Of a DNA stretch of 64,000 nucleotides, positions 31,804-62,865 are shown piece by piece; positions within the stretch are counted from its first letter, which is position 1, and every line of letters begins with the position of its first letter. Under the pieces are notes generated by a model. That model ran no database searches and was not told the DNA's origin. It worked only from the letters and a program-made list of their open reading frames with translations. The DNA lies in contig NC_077233.1 in the NCBI RefSeq assembly GCF_027887165.1, positions 230,540,872-230,604,871 on the forward strand. The letters run 5' to 3'. This stretch comes from Monodelphis domestica. Taxonomy: Eukaryota > Chordata > Mammalia > Didelphimorphia > Didelphidae. The translations under genes and the position numbers were made by a program.

Positions 31804-34006
31804 ATCCTCATTTAAAGACTAAGTTGGAAATCCTAAAAATTAAAGGAGAAATTACTACAATTGAAAGTAAGAGAACTATTGAACTAATAAATAAGACTGG
31901 GAGTTAGTTTTATGAAAAAAAAATAGACAGATTGTCTAATTTGATTTAAAAAAAGGAAAGAAGAAAATAAAATAATCAGTATCAAAAATGAAAAGGGTGA
32001 ACTCACTACTAATGAAGAGGAAATTAAAGCAACCATGTGAGATTTAAAATGGTTGAGGTCTTAAACTGTAGTGGTTAAAATAGTGGAAGATATAAATTGT
32101 GATAGATATAAGAGAGGGTGAGTAAATTTGACCGCAGAAATATGTTTCACTACAGTGTCTTGGGTGGTCGCCAGGGAAATATTCCCAATTATTCAAATAC
32201 CCAAGTCAATTGGGTTTTATAGAGATTTTAATTAACAATACAATGAGTAATCAAAGAAAGAGAGAGAGAGTAAGAAAGGAATAAGTATGAAGGGCCTCAA
32301 AGGCAATATGGCCTAGACCTGAGTCTTAAAAGAGAAATCAGTCAGTTTTTTTAACACTCAATAAGATCTGTCTAAGTAAGGATTTTTAATGACACCAGGC
32401 CAGCAGCATCTCAGCTGCTTTCACCAGCTCCCTCCTCCATCTGAATGTTTCAGAATCTGTCTCCTCAGAATGAGTCTCTCCAATCTGAATGTTTCAGAAT
32501 GACTTCCCAGCTCTTCCCTGAGCTCTTATTTTTAAGGGCAAAATCTCCTTTGTCACCTCCCCTAAGTCCTTACATCTACCAATCACTGTAGATGTTTCTA
32601 AAGGACCGCCCATTCTTAGTCCACACCTAAGAAGGTGTGGATTTTTGAGTAATTCACACCAGGAAAGCTCTGAGTAAGTTTTCCAGTTCTTTGTTCCTTG
32701 TAAATTCACAAGTTGCTTGACCTTTATAGGTACTTAGCTTAAGAAAAGTATGGGTTTAAGTACTTTTCAATGTTCAGAAAAGAGTTTACAACTTTATCTT
32801 CCCCTAGGGCAGACCCAAGTAGGTAAAGTAGAATTCTCACATTCCTGCTTTAAGTAGAGTTCACTGCCCAAATGGGGAATGGTCTTAATCCAATCTTATA
32901 AAGTAGAGTCTGGGAAATTTTAAGGTTTACAACCATTAGGAGCCATTTTGCTCAATTATATGCCAATACACCTGATAATCTAAGTGAAATGGATGAATAT
33001 TTATAAAAATACAAATTGCCCAGATTAGCAAAAGAAGAAATAGAATCCTTAAATAATCCCATCTCAGAAAAATAACTAAACAAGCCATCAGTGAGCTTCC
33101 TAAGAAAAAATCCCCAGGGCCTGATGAATTCACAAGTGAATTCTATCAAACATTTAAAGAACAATTCCAATACTACTACATATAGTATTTGGGAACACAG
33201 GCAGAGAAGGAATACTACCAAATTCTTTTAATGAAACCAATAGGGTACTGTTACCTAAGCCAGAAAGAACAAAAACAGAAAAAGAAAATTATAGGTCAAT
33301 TTCATTAATGAATATAGATGCAAAAATGTTAAATAAGATAGTAGCAAGGAGAATGAATACAACAATATATCACAAGGATCATTCACTATGACCAGGTAGG
33401 ATTTACATCAGCATTGCAGAGCTGTTTTAGTATTAGGAAAACTATCAGCATAATTGACCATATCAATAACCAAACTAACAGAAGTCACATGATTATCTCA
33501 ATAGATTCAGACTATTGTCTTTGACAAAATACAACACCCATTCCTATTGAAAACACTAGCAAACATAGGAATAAATGGGTCGTTCCTTAAAATGATAATT
33601 AGTATATCCCTAAAACCTTCAGCAATATCATTGGCAGTGGAAATGTTAGAAGCCTTCCTAGTAAGATCAGGGTGAAGCAAGGATGCCCATGATCATCACT
33701 ATTATTTAATATTGCATTAGAAATGCTAGCTTTAGCATTAAGAAAGAAAAAGAAATAGAAAGAATTAAAGTAGGCAATGAGGAAAACAAACTTTTACTCT
33801 TTGCAGATGATATGACGGCATACTTAGAGAATCCTAGGGAATCAACTAAAAAACCAGTTGAAATAATTAATAATGTTAGTAAAGTTTCAAGATACAAAAT
33901 AAATCTGCATGTCATCAGAATTTCGATATGTTACCAACAAAGTCCAGTAGCAAGAGGTAGAAAGAGAAATTCCATTTAAAGTTACCCTAAACAATATAAA
34001 ATATTC
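31804..34006 (+). mobile_element. L1 ORF2 mid-region with RT motif, split by an LTR
   Basis: Two segments, 31804-32035 and 32932-34006, join as L1 ORF2. They carry reverse-transcriptase marks: CCCAGGGCCTGATGAATTC (PG.DEF), and FADDM at 33800-33814, the catalytic YADD-type box. Several stops and frameshifts show it is dead. It lacks both ends. The LTR at 32036-32931 sits within it. Confidence 0.9.
32036..32931 (-). mobile_element. Solo LTR, family A, copy 2
   Basis: An 896-bp LTR fossil, the same length as the 20 kb copy and in the opposite orientation, with an ACCA duplication at 32032-32035 and 32932-32935. Its insertion splits the L1 ORF2 fossil, so it is younger than that L1. Confidence 0.8.
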
Positions 34007-34009
34007 ATA

Positions 34010-34215
34010 ACCTTATTTGGAGTTTTCTTGGCAAAGATATTAGAATGATTTACCATTTCCTTCTCCAGCTCATTTTACAATTGAGTAAACGGAGACAAAC
34101 AGGATTAAGAAATTGCTTGATGTTACAAAACTAGAATCTGAGACTGGATTTGACTTCAGAAAGAAGAGTCTTCCTAACTCCATGCCTGCCACTCAATCCA
34201 CTTCGCTACTTGAGA
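34010..34215 (-). repeat. RTE-tailed marsupial SINE, antisense, old
   Basis: GGAGTTTTCTTGGCAAAGAT, CCATTTCCTTCTCCAGCTCA and CACTCAATCCACTTCGCTAC. Confidence 0.8.
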
Positions 34216-35930
34216 ACATGTAAGAGAGTTCATTAATTCAAATTAGTAGTAGAAGGAGAATGCTACCTCTGAACAGGAATCACTAGGGAAGCTGGGAAAG
34301 GATTTCTCTTTTTCCTCTTCCCCATTAATTTGGTCAATTTGAAGGGTAGGTAAGGTCAAGAGCTTTTGTGGGGAAGAATCCTAAGGTTGAAAAGAAGGAA
34401 TTTCTTGTGTCTTCCTTTCTATTAACTATAGCATTTAGCAGCAACTTGTCTAGAATGAAACGCCTCATCTAGTATTTTAAGAGTTTGTAAAATAAAATAT
34501 TTGAGATTGACCTGAGGGGAGAAGCCTCTATCCTACACAGTCACACAGAAAGGTGGTTGATCACTTGAGGGAGGAAGTAGCTAGGGGAACAGGATTTCTT
34601 ATGACAACGAACAGAGCCAGTTTTGGACTAGCCCTGGCAATTGGAAATAGAGCTATGGAATGAAGTGGACCCTGAGAACCTAGCTGAGCAACCCACCCAG
34701 GAGATAGACACACAATACCCAAAGGGAGCTGCCTGAGGATTATATAAAAAAAAGAGAAAAAATCCTTTTAAACCCTGAAATAGCAAGAATTAAGAGTTGT
34801 CTTTGCCACATGAGTACTTTAAATTCCAGTGTATTCTTAAGGATAAGTCCATCCTTCCTAGAATGTTATGCATTTTTGTGGGAGAGAGTGCCCCAAGTTT
34901 ATGAGGAGGTGGTGTTTTATAGCTGTTGTTTTCACCATGACATTCTAGTAATGCCTTTGCTAAGGAGTTAGTAATGTCTACTCCCTAACCATTCATGGAA
35001 AGTCCATTGGTGAAGACACCTGAGCTATAATGTTGCAAGTATAGATGTACAGGGTTATTCCTAGAATTCAAGAATGGAAGTCCAAAGAGGCTGCTGCAAT
35101 ATTTAACAGCAAATATTCTCAATATCTATGCTTCAATCCAAACTGTACTCTCAAACTTCAGGAACAGAAAATTGAAAATCTAGCTTAGTTTCAGTCCCTG
35201 GTCCCACCTGCCACAGCTTGGGGGCAGGACGATTTGAGTAAGTAATTTTATTCTTGATGACCATAAAAGGTCCATGATATCTAGGGTGGGAAAACCAATG
35301 GCTAAATGCTCTTCTGAAGCCTTGATTAAAGGCAATGTAATTTATTCATTGGTAGATGTTTGAGCTAAAAGTAACTTTAAAGACATTTATTCCAACTCCT
35401 TATTTTACAGATAAGGAAACTGATCACAGTGACTTTCCCCTCTGAGATTATGAAAACCAAAACATGCATGTCTTTAGAGCACTTGAACATACTGTACAAG
35501 AGACTCTTGGGGCTTAGTGGAAAGAATGTTGACTCTGGAAGAAGGCCTATATCTAAATTTCACCTCTGTTTCTTGCTAGATATGTAACTTTGGGGAAATT
35601 GTTTCACTCCTATGATTTTTCCCTTTGGAAAATAAAAGCATTTGACAAGATTACTCCTGACACCTGATCTTTCTGGTTGTAACATTTTATAATATATAAA
35701 TTCACATCTTTCCTCATGGATCATCTGCTTTGAATAAGTTTATTTTCCAGTATTCCATGGAGATAGACATCAGAAAAGATAAGAGGGGACACTGGGCTCT
35801 TGATAGTGTAAAATGTTAAAGCTGAAAGGGACATTAGAAGTCATCTAGACCCACCTACTCATTTTAGAGCTAAGGAAACAATCCCCAAAGGAATAACATG
35901 AATTGCCAAGGTTACATGGCTAGTGTAAAA
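34216..35930. other. Intergenic DNA
   Basis: MIR-type plus SINE at 35505-35680 and an antisense MIR-like piece at 35815-35932. 34216-35500 holds nothing I can assign. Confidence 0.45.
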
Positions 35931-35933
35931 ATG

Positions 35934-36240
35934 GAGATTTGAACCCCGGACTTCAATTCCCAGAAATCCTTGGAACTTCCCAGAATTCCCCAGAATCTCA
36001 CCTGAGTGTGAGATAACAAATTATTATTTAAAGGGGCTCTCCGCCTACTTGAAGGCTCTCCCTGCTTCTGCTTCCAAGCACACATGTCTCTCAAGATGTA
36101 GAGTAAGTGAAATTGAATGGGCCTTTTGACCCTCCTAGGCACGTGCTTTCTTATTTTGTATTTTCTTTATTTCTTAATCTTTAATAAACCTCATAAAAAT
36201 ATAATATGTTTAGCAGAGAAACTAATTTTTAATCTTAACA
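35934..36240 (+). mobile_element. Solo LTR, family B, copy 4
   Basis: A 307-bp LTR fossil (TGTAAAAATGGAGATTTGAA to ATCTTAACA) inside an antisense MIR. No clear target duplication. An AATAAA signal is near the 3' end. Confidence 0.68.
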
Positions 36241-37640
36241 AAGCTTGGACCATCCTTCTGGATTCTGATCTTCCAGCTCTGTTCTCTTGTCCCGCTGCCA
36301 TCATAGAAAAGGCCTTGACAATGATTAAAAAAAAAATTCATTTTAAAAAATTTGAGTTCCAAATTCTTTTTCCTTCAGGCCTCTTCCCTATCCATTGAGA
36401 AAGCAAGAAATATGATACCCATTATATATGTAAATTTATGCAAAACTTATTTCCAAAGAAGATGACATTCTAACAGAGAGTCTAATAGTCCTACATCATG
36501 GTGAGGGGAATAGATGGAGAAGCCTGGTCAAGGACATGGTTGACAGTTTCACTTCTTTTTTTTTTTTTAACCTGAGAAGCTAAGAGAACAGACTGGTCTG
36601 ATAAAAGTAGTTAGGTTTTCCATGATAAACTAGTTTTCTAATGTAATTTTTATTTCATTGAAATTCTGCTTTGATTCACAGATTAGGTATCATTTTTTCA
36701 AACAAAATTTCAGCTCTTTCCTGCACTATACTTTGAGGATTGTCAGCATCCCATCCAATACCCTTAGAAATGACCTCATGATCTTCATTTGTTCATTCAA
36801 CAAACATTTGTCAAGCTATGTATATTTATCATGAGCATTCTACTTTATTGGGTGCTGATGGGAATGCTCCAATATTCTAAGGGTTTTTTGAATTCTTCAA
36901 TGTGTGTATTAATTCAGTGATGCAGATTTCAATCCATCCATGCTTATCCTTCCTGGTTGATTCTTGTCCTTATTTTCCCATAGGTGCTGAAGACCTTCCT
37001 TGCTTTTTTATTAAATGGCTAACATTGTCCATTAGCTATCCCGTACCTCATTGCTTGACCACCTCATCTTTTTTTATTTCCAATCATGCATTTCTTCCAT
37101 CTTGGCTCCTCCCCTGGAAGTTTACAATCATACATTTCTTAAATAGCATTATCTCTTATGTATATCCTTATATGTGATATCTCTTTTTTTGTCCTTTGGG
37201 AGACCCGCCTACTTTCAGTTCTTGGGAGACTATTCCATACCTCGCAGCCATACAAAGATAAATTGGAATGCTTTTGTTATCTAGTAGAAGAGGTAAACCA
37301 TGCACACAGATAGATGTAATATCCATTTCCAGTCTTTTGTCTGGAGCAGCATGATGTAGTACAAAAAGCACTGTATGTGGAGCCCAAACATTGGGTTTTG
37401 AGCCCTGATTGACATCTGTAAGCACATTGACTATGGGAAAATCACTCTGCAAAATAAGGATGCTAATACTTGCTTGACCTGTCTTACAGGTTTGTTGCAA
37501 GGAAAGCACTTTGTAAGTTGTGTAGTACGATGTAAATATGACATTGTATATCATTTAGAATATGTTAAGGTAGTAACTGAATTAAGAAGTAAACTGATCT
37601 CAGATAAGGGGGAGATGGCTTCCAGATTTGGGGAAGAGGA
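36241..37640. other. Intergenic DNA with a MIR-type piece
   Basis: 37340-37550 resembles a plus MIR-type SINE. 36550-37330 is unassigned. Confidence 0.4.
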
Positions 37641-38110
37641 TGGAAAATGGAGAGGATCATGAAGGAGGCGGCATTTGAGCTGGGTCCTAGAAAGATGGGA
37701 AGGATAGGAGCAGAAAGGGGCTGGGAAGGAAAAATATTCCAGATATAGGGAACTATATGAATGAAGAAATTGAAATGGGATATGTTGGGGAGAGCAAATA
37801 GCTGGGCAGTAGTGTAAGATAAATCTAGAGAGAACTGATTTTAGAGGACTAGATAAAAGCAGATTGTGTAGGACCTTGAATTCCAGAATAAGGAACCAGG
37901 ACTTAATTTGGTAGATAATGAATGGAGAGCAAGTAAAAGGTTTTGAGCAGTCTGGGACAGGATTAAATCCATACATTAAGAAGATTAGTCATGTAATGAT
38001 GTGTGGGACAAAAGACAGGTTAAAGAATGCTATTGCAATCATCCAGGCAAGAGGTAATGAGGTTGTGAGCTAAGGGAAAGGTTATTATAAGGAACAGTAA
38101 AAGAGGGATG
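37641..38110 (-). mobile_element. L2 LINE body, antisense
   Basis: GGCATTTGAGCTGGGTCCTA, GATTGTGTAGGACCTTGAAT and CTATTGCAATCATCCAGGC are antisense L2 body marks. 3' end missing on the left. Confidence 0.75.
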
Positions 38111-38460
38111 GTTGCAAGAAAGCCTGGGTGGTTTCCAGTTTTCCACATTAGGCCAAAGTGCATGTAAAGCTTCCTCAGAGGGGAGAGAAGCTTTAAGGTA
38201 GGAAGATAGAGACAGGATAGAAGTTTTAGATACCACGAGGGGGATGACGGAGTCAAATTAGAGATATGAGGTGGCCAGAATGAGTCTTTATTAATTTCCC
38301 ATGAGCCACAGCTAAGCTCTGATCAAAGGACCCTTCCGAAGGCTTTTACCAGTCCAGAGATCCACATTTAATACCACACAGGTCAGAGAGGTGATAGAGA
38401 AAGATTAAAGATGGAGCTTGGCCAGAGGCCAAGCTCCTGCCAGGACAGCCATCAGCTAGC

Positions 38461-38462
<2 letters not shown>

Positions 38463-38532
<70 letters not shown>
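38463..38532 (+). repeat. (GA)n microsatellite, 70 bp
   Basis: Pure GA inside the family D LTR. Confidence 0.98.
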
Positions 38533-38533
<1 letters not shown>

Positions 38534-38722
38534 AGAGGTGGAGCTTGCTGGGCTACATATACCCTTTGATACACAGTACATAGGGATGATCCTCATTGGT
38601 TAATGACAAGGCATAGGTGTGGTTTCTCTTAACCAGGCGAGAACAAAGAAACCTGTTTTCCTGTCTAACCTGGGGGAAGCTGGGGTCAAGGGTCAGAGGC
38701 CTTCCCAACCATGTGCAATACT

Positions 38723-38748
38723 GAGCATGCTCAAGACTGAGCATGCTC
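38723..38748. promoter_or_regulatory. Two perfect p53-type decamers, 6-bp spacer
   Basis: Both GAGCATGCTC decamers fit RRRCWWGYYY at every position, and the 6-bp gap is within the allowed 0-13. They lie in the upstream part of an LTR. Binding is inferred from the motif only. Confidence 0.4.
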
Positions 38749-39032
38749 TCTTTTAAGGCAATCTGCACATACCAACTGTTCCCCTTGCCCATAGCTAGGG
38801 GTGGACTGCTACATCATGCATATTCTAAAGGCATATTGGCTAAGAATTGGGACTCCTGAGGTGATTTATTTTCCTTTAGAGAAGTGATTGGCAATTGAGA
38901 CTACAAATCAGATTTCATTATGGCTTTAATATGATTGACTCTGGCTCTTCTCTCTTCAGCTCAAGCCCCTATTGGCTATTGTCCCTTCCATTTTAGGAAG
39001 GGACACATTTCCTGTGTCTAGGAAAGCTGGAT

Positions 39033-39265
39033 ATTGAAGTGGATGGAATGTTAAGCCTAAGAGTCAGGAAGACCTGAGTTCAAATCTAGCCTCAGACACT
39101 TGTTAGTTGGGTAAACTTGGGCAAGTTGCTTATGACTCTTGGCTTTGTCTCAGTTTCTTTATCTGTAAAATTAACTGGAGAAGGAAATGACAAATATCTC
39201 TAGTATCTTTGCCAAGAATACCCCAAATGAGGGTCACAAAGAGTTGGTCATGACTGAACAACAAC
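39033..39265 (+). repeat. RTE-tailed marsupial SINE
   Basis: GTCAGGAAGACCTGAGTTCA, GGAGAAGGAAATGACAAAT, GAGTTGGTCATGACTGAACA and an ACAACAA end. Confidence 0.88.
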
Positions 39266-39719
39266 AAAACTAGTATCCCAGTCCTATTTAACCATTCAAC
39301 ATCAAATAGCTTTTACAAAAGGCTATTTATTTCACACATAGAGTAAGTTACTCCTAACAGCTCAGGGGCATAATTCTCCTATACTGCTTTCATCTGGAGA
39401 GGGGGGTGGGATGGAGGATTAGGCTTAGTTCCTACATAGCACTGGTCTCACCAAGCTCATGTCCAAAGGCAACATTGCTGCTGGCTTCTTCTGGGCTGGA
39501 GTCTGGGATCCAGGTTCCCCAGGGTGTTGATGCTGGTCTGGCTGCAATAACTGGCCTGGATTCCTGGGCTCCTGGATTTTCATGATGTGGGCTCTTGCCC
39601 CAGATTAGAAACATACTCTGAACCCAGAACAGAAAAGAATGAAAAGACCAAAGAACTTGGTCTGCTTTTCAAAGGCCATATAGCCTTACAAAGAGAAGGC
39701 TCCATGACCCTTTCCTTTA

Positions 39720-39828
39720 TGTGTATACACACATATACATACAGACATGTATTTATATGTAGTAGACATACTATATATATATATAATATAGTATATATAG
39801 TTATATGTATATATATATATATATATAA
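39720..39828 (+). repeat. TA-rich simple repeat
   Basis: ATATATA runs with GTATATAG interruptions; low complexity. Confidence 0.9.
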
Positions 39829-39976
39829 AGACAAGTTTGTGAGGTTCAGGCTAAATGGCCTTCATCTAATCCAGTTCCTTCACTGGAAGCCATTGGCAGA
39901 GTCATCTTGCCTCCTTCAGATGCCCCTTTTCCCCTGTGGCAAAAGCCTCAAGTTAGATGGCTCTGCAGATTAAAAG

Positions 39977-40115
39977 TCAACCCAGAGATGGAAGGTCCTG
40001 GGTTCAGTTCTGGCCTCTGACACTTCCTAGCTGCCTGACCCCCAATGCCTGGTCCTGACCTCTCTTCTGCCTTTGGAGGCAGTATTGATTCTAAGATGGA
40101 AGGTAAAGGTTTAAG
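39977..40115 (+). repeat. Marsupial CORE-SINE lacking its head
   Basis: GGTCCTGGGTTCAGTTCTGG, ACACTTCCTAGCTGCCTGAC and GATTCTAAGATGGAAGG. Confidence 0.8.
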
Positions 40116-40469
40116 AGAAAAAGCAATAGACTCCTTTGGAGATTTCATCAATGAACAGGTACACAGCCAAGGGAAAAAGGCCAACAGGAACCAGTTCCTG
40201 AATGTTCATTTGTGCTCTGCTTCTTAAAGCAATTCTGGAGGCAACTTCCTAGCTTCCTACTCTTGGACGATGACTTATTAACAAACTGGTGGGGGTCTGC
40301 ACATATGCCAGCCACTACCCTTTCCACTGTACAATAAATGTTATTATAATCACATAGCTGTCCAACTCTCAATTAGTGGTCCACTTGGTAAGTAAGCATT
40401 ACTTCACACAGTAGGAATTCCCTGTAATAAAGTATGTAAGTATAAGCAAAGGAAAATCTTAGAGACTTT

Positions 40470-40905
40470 TTTTTTTAATACATAGAATTTAAAGGTGGAA
40501 GGGACCTTAAAGATCATTTTGTCCAGGAATTCCTTTCCTTTATTATGTCATGGAATCCTTTGGCAATCTGGTGAAAACTATGGATGGAACCTTTCTCAGA
40601 ATAATGTCTTTAAGTGAATAAAATAAAATACATAGGGCTACAAAGGAAACCAATTATGCTAAAATACAATTGTTGTTCAATCATGTCCAACTTCTCCTGA
40701 CCATATTTAGGCTTTTCTTAACAAAGTTACTAGAGTGGTTTGCCATTTCCTTCTCCAGCTCATTTTACAGATGAGGAAACTGAGGCAAACAGGTTAAGTG
40801 GCTTGCCCAGGATTACACAGCTACTAACTATCTAAGGTAGCTTTGAACTCAGGAAGATGACTCTAGGCCAAGTGCTTTGTCCATTTTGCCACCTTGAGTT
40901 TGTGA
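40470..40905. repeat. hAT-like remnant followed by an antisense RTE-tailed SINE
   Basis: 40535-40670 matches the repeat at 11790 (ATGTCATGGAATCCTTTGGC). 40672-40900 is an antisense Mar1-type SINE (TTGTTCAATCATGTCCAACT, AGATGAGGAAACTGAGGCAA). Confidence 0.7.
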
Positions 40906-41404
40906 ATTCTGGGGGAAGAATGTGTTTACAGGTGAAGAAACTTAGACTAAGAAGAGTTAAGGGACTTCCCCAAGGCCGCAGTTAGTGAGTAGCCAGATGG
41001 GTGATGGAGCTGGTTTCATCCAGCTCTTGAGAGATGTTTGTTGAAAAATAGGTAAATGTTACAAATCAGGGCTTGGCTTATTGTTTCATTATCATCCGGA
41101 CTTAAGATGTAGAAAATGTTCATAAATTTAAAAGAATATTATATGTACATTTTCCCAAGACATCCAGTTGTTAAAAACATTTACTAGCACACCGCTTAGC
41201 ACTATGGACTAAAAGAAAAGACTACATTTTGAATGATGTGTTTTGAAAGGTAACTGTTTTGAGACAATCCTCTGGCATAAGGGAGGACATGTAGGTGAAA
41301 CTGTCAACAGGTTAAGTCCTTGTCCAGGCATTTGGTTTGGGTCTATGGAAGGACCTATGGGCCAGCCAGAGACATTGGGAAAATAACCTCTTGAGCTCAG
41401 ATGC

Positions 41405-41980
41405 TGAGAATAATACATAAAATAATGGGAGTTAGTGCAGTGCAAAGCTTTACTGCAATGCGGAAGAGGAGGAAGCAGAGAGAGAAAAAGCAACTTAGGT
41501 ATTCACATGAACAGAACAGAACTTACTTATATGAGGGAGGTACTGCATAGGGGGGCACAGAGACACAGGTCTGTCCTTTCAGCAGGAAGGGCTGTGCCAA
41601 AGTGTCCTTCTGAAAGAAGCTTCTTATACTCTGATTTTGGGTGGGACCCGAGAGCTGATTGATTTGCATACCAGGGTGTAGGGCAAAATATTATTGGGGG
41701 GATTATTATCAGGGAGGAAAACAAGCTTGTGATAGACAAAATATTATTTGGGAGGCATAGCTATACTAATCTTCAAAAAATGTGGTCAGTATTTTTCCAT
41801 GAGTATATTCTGTAAGATTACAGCCTTACTGAAGGGAAATTGTCATGATGATCTCAACCAATAAGGCTAATCAATGGTTTCCATGCTTAGATTCTATAAG
41901 CTACAGCCCTCTTTAAGGGAAGACTGCCATGGTGGTCTTAAGACTACCAGGACCAATCTTATACCAGTGAGCCAATTGCT
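41405..41980 (-). mobile_element. Possible solo LTR, family E
   Basis: On the minus strand a TATA-like GAGTATAAGAAGC is followed about 200 bp on by an AGTAAA-type signal and a short end. This is LTR-like, but ends and duplication were not found. It could be other intergenic DNA. Confidence 0.3.
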
Positions 41981-41984
41981 TTTT

Positions 41985-42846
41985 CTAAATTTATGTTTAT
42001 TTCTAAAAAATATTTTGTCACTAACTATTTCCCAATTACAAGTTAATTTTAAAAAATAACATTCATAAAATAAAATTTGAGTTTGAAATTTTCTCCTTCC
42101 TTCCTATTCCTCCCATAACCTTTTGAGAAGGCAAACAATATCAAACAATATATCAATTATATATGTGATGCCATGCAAAAGATATTTCCACATTAGCCAT
42201 ATTACAAAAGAAAACACACAAAAAATCCCAAGAAAAATAAAGTTAAAAAGTATGCTTCAATCAGTTCTCTCTCTTGAAGGGTAGATAGTATTTTTCATCA
42301 TGAATCTTTCACAATTGATCATCCTTACAATATTGCTGTTAACTATTTACAGTATTCTCCTGATTCTGCTTACTTCATTTGGCATGGGTTCATATAATTC
42401 TTCCCAGGTTTTTCTGAAACCTTCCTGTTCTTAATTTCTTATTCCACAATAGTATCCATTACAGCCATATGCCACAACGTGTTTAGCCTTTCCCCAATTG
42501 TTTGGAATCTCCTCATTGTTCAATTCTTTGCCACCACAGAAAGAGTTAATATAATTTTCTTTTTTTACATAGAGATTCTTTTCCCTTTTTCTTTGTTTTA
42601 TTTGGAATATAGACTTAGTAGTAGTGTTACTGGGTCAAAAGGAATGAGCAAATTTATAGGGTATAGTTCAAAACTGTTGTCCAGAATAGTTGGACTAGTT
42701 TACAACTCCATCAACAAGTGTATTAGTGTCCCAATTTTTTCATATTCCTCCCAGTATTTGTCATTTTCCCTTACTTTTTGTCATGTTAGCCACCAATGAG
42801 CTAATTACAAGTCTTGGTAACATTTGGGAAATATTTGCTTTGGCTA

Positions 42847-42850
<4 letters not shown>
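41985..42850 (-). mobile_element. L1 3' end, antisense, old
   Basis: Antisense L1 marks: TTCCACAATAGTATCCATTA, TTCTTTGCCACCACAGAAAG, TTACTGGGTCAAAAGGAAT and TTTGTCATGTTAGCCACCAA. It is strongly diverged. Its right end abuts the CA repeat. Confidence 0.85.
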
Positions 42851-42913
<63 letters not shown>

Positions 42914-42930
42914 GGATATAATATATATGT
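42851..42930 (+). repeat. (CA)n then (TA)n microsatellite
   Basis: 56 bp of pure CA followed by a TA-rich part. Confidence 0.98.
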
Positions 42931-43606
42931 TTAAATGTATATACATCTGTATATAAATGAGTCAAATGACCATGCCATACTAGGTTTTCCAAGGCAGTCA
43001 CAATTTAAAAATTTTGGCTGAAGTTTATTCTTCTTTAACCAAAACAAAAATCCTACTTGTGATCTTGGGCAATTCACTAAACTTTCTGAATCCAACAGGT
43101 AGTGTCAGAAGCAGGATTTGAATCCAAGTCTTTTGGTTCCAGAATCAGTATTTTTTTCACTGTACCATAGCACAATAAAAGTGGTTTGTGAAATGAATAA
43201 TTTATGTATGGCTTGTTTCATTTTTTGGGTAAGATTATTCACTTAAATTCCAAGTCAGAAAAAAAGTCACTTGACATAATCTGACTTTCCGCAAATGTGG
43301 TCACCATAGTATTAGTGGGTATGTGTACAAGTCTGTACTCATCTTACTTGTATGTAGGTGTGTGGAAGCTTATGAAGTCCTTTTCTTTTGCAAAATAATA
43401 ATAATCTACTTTTTTGTCATCCATTTTCTATTTCTGGATTCTTAAGGAATTCTGTCCTTAATCTTGGCACCAAACACTCTCCCAGCCTGGATGGGGGGTC
43501 TGTATAACAATTGGGCCATGGGTCTGGGCCATGTACTGAGGTCAAATTCCCCAGTGTCCCCTAGAAAGGAGGGGAACAGCTCCTCCTTCCCTTAGTAACA
43601 GACGCT

Positions 43607-43620
43607 GTAGCCTTGGTTAC
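43607..43620 (+). promoter_or_regulatory. RFX X-box-like site at the DNAH3 promoter
   Basis: The site reads GTAGCC-TT-GGTTAC. It matches the X-box consensus GTNRCC-N(0-3)-RGYAAC at 11 of 12 positions with a 2-bp spacer. RFX factors with FOXJ1 drive motile-cilium genes, including axonemal dyneins, through such sites near the start. It sits in a moderately GC-rich, repeat-poor island (about 43480-43700) roughly 430 bp before the proposed DNAH3 start codon. A GAAAATGAAACT stretch about 20 bp downstream resembles an IRF/ISRE element. Functional status is inferred. Confidence 0.55.
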
Positions 43621-44052
43621 CAGTCCTAAGACAAGAGAAAATGAAACTCTAGCTTTTCAAAGCTGAGGGAGGAGAAGGGTGTGGAGAAGCAAGTTGCTTC
43701 ATACTTTTCCATCAGACTTGGGATCATACTGGATGTGGACTTACCACCTGAGGGGAAGAAAAAGGGCTGTGGACAAAGTGTAGAAGACTGAGAAAAAGGA
43801 AGCCTGACAAACTCTCAGCTTCTCTACTTTCTGTCTCCATTTTCCTATTTCTCTTCCCAGGCATTCACTCAAAATTCCAAGACCTATGACCTCTTCAATG
43901 GGCAGAATTTCCTGAAAATTCAATTGCCTATGATGCTTCCATTATGATGCATAGCCTGGGGGCATTTTTGGACCTGGCTGGTAGAAACTTGCCTTTAGAT
44001 AACTAAGGGTTGTCTGTTGATTTGGGATAGGCACCCCATTTTTCTGGACATC

Positions 44053-62865
<18,813 letters not shown>

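Larger units (their letters stand above)
38245..38813 (-). mobile_element. Solo LTR, family D, with a GA tract and paired p53-like decamers
   Basis: Minus-strand LTR layout: TGTAGCAGTCC start at 38813, a TATA-like GTATATGTAGCCC, AATAAAGACTC about 45 bp before the left end. The left boundary is approximate and no target duplication was found. It contains a (GA)n run at 38463-38532. GAGCATGCTC occurs twice, at 38723-38732 and 38739-38748, as part of a 16-bp tandem duplication. Confidence 0.55.

Noticed and set aside
38461-38532. Possible CRISPR or tandem gene array
   Set aside because: The regular repeats in this window are simple microsatellites; no spacer-repeat structure exists.
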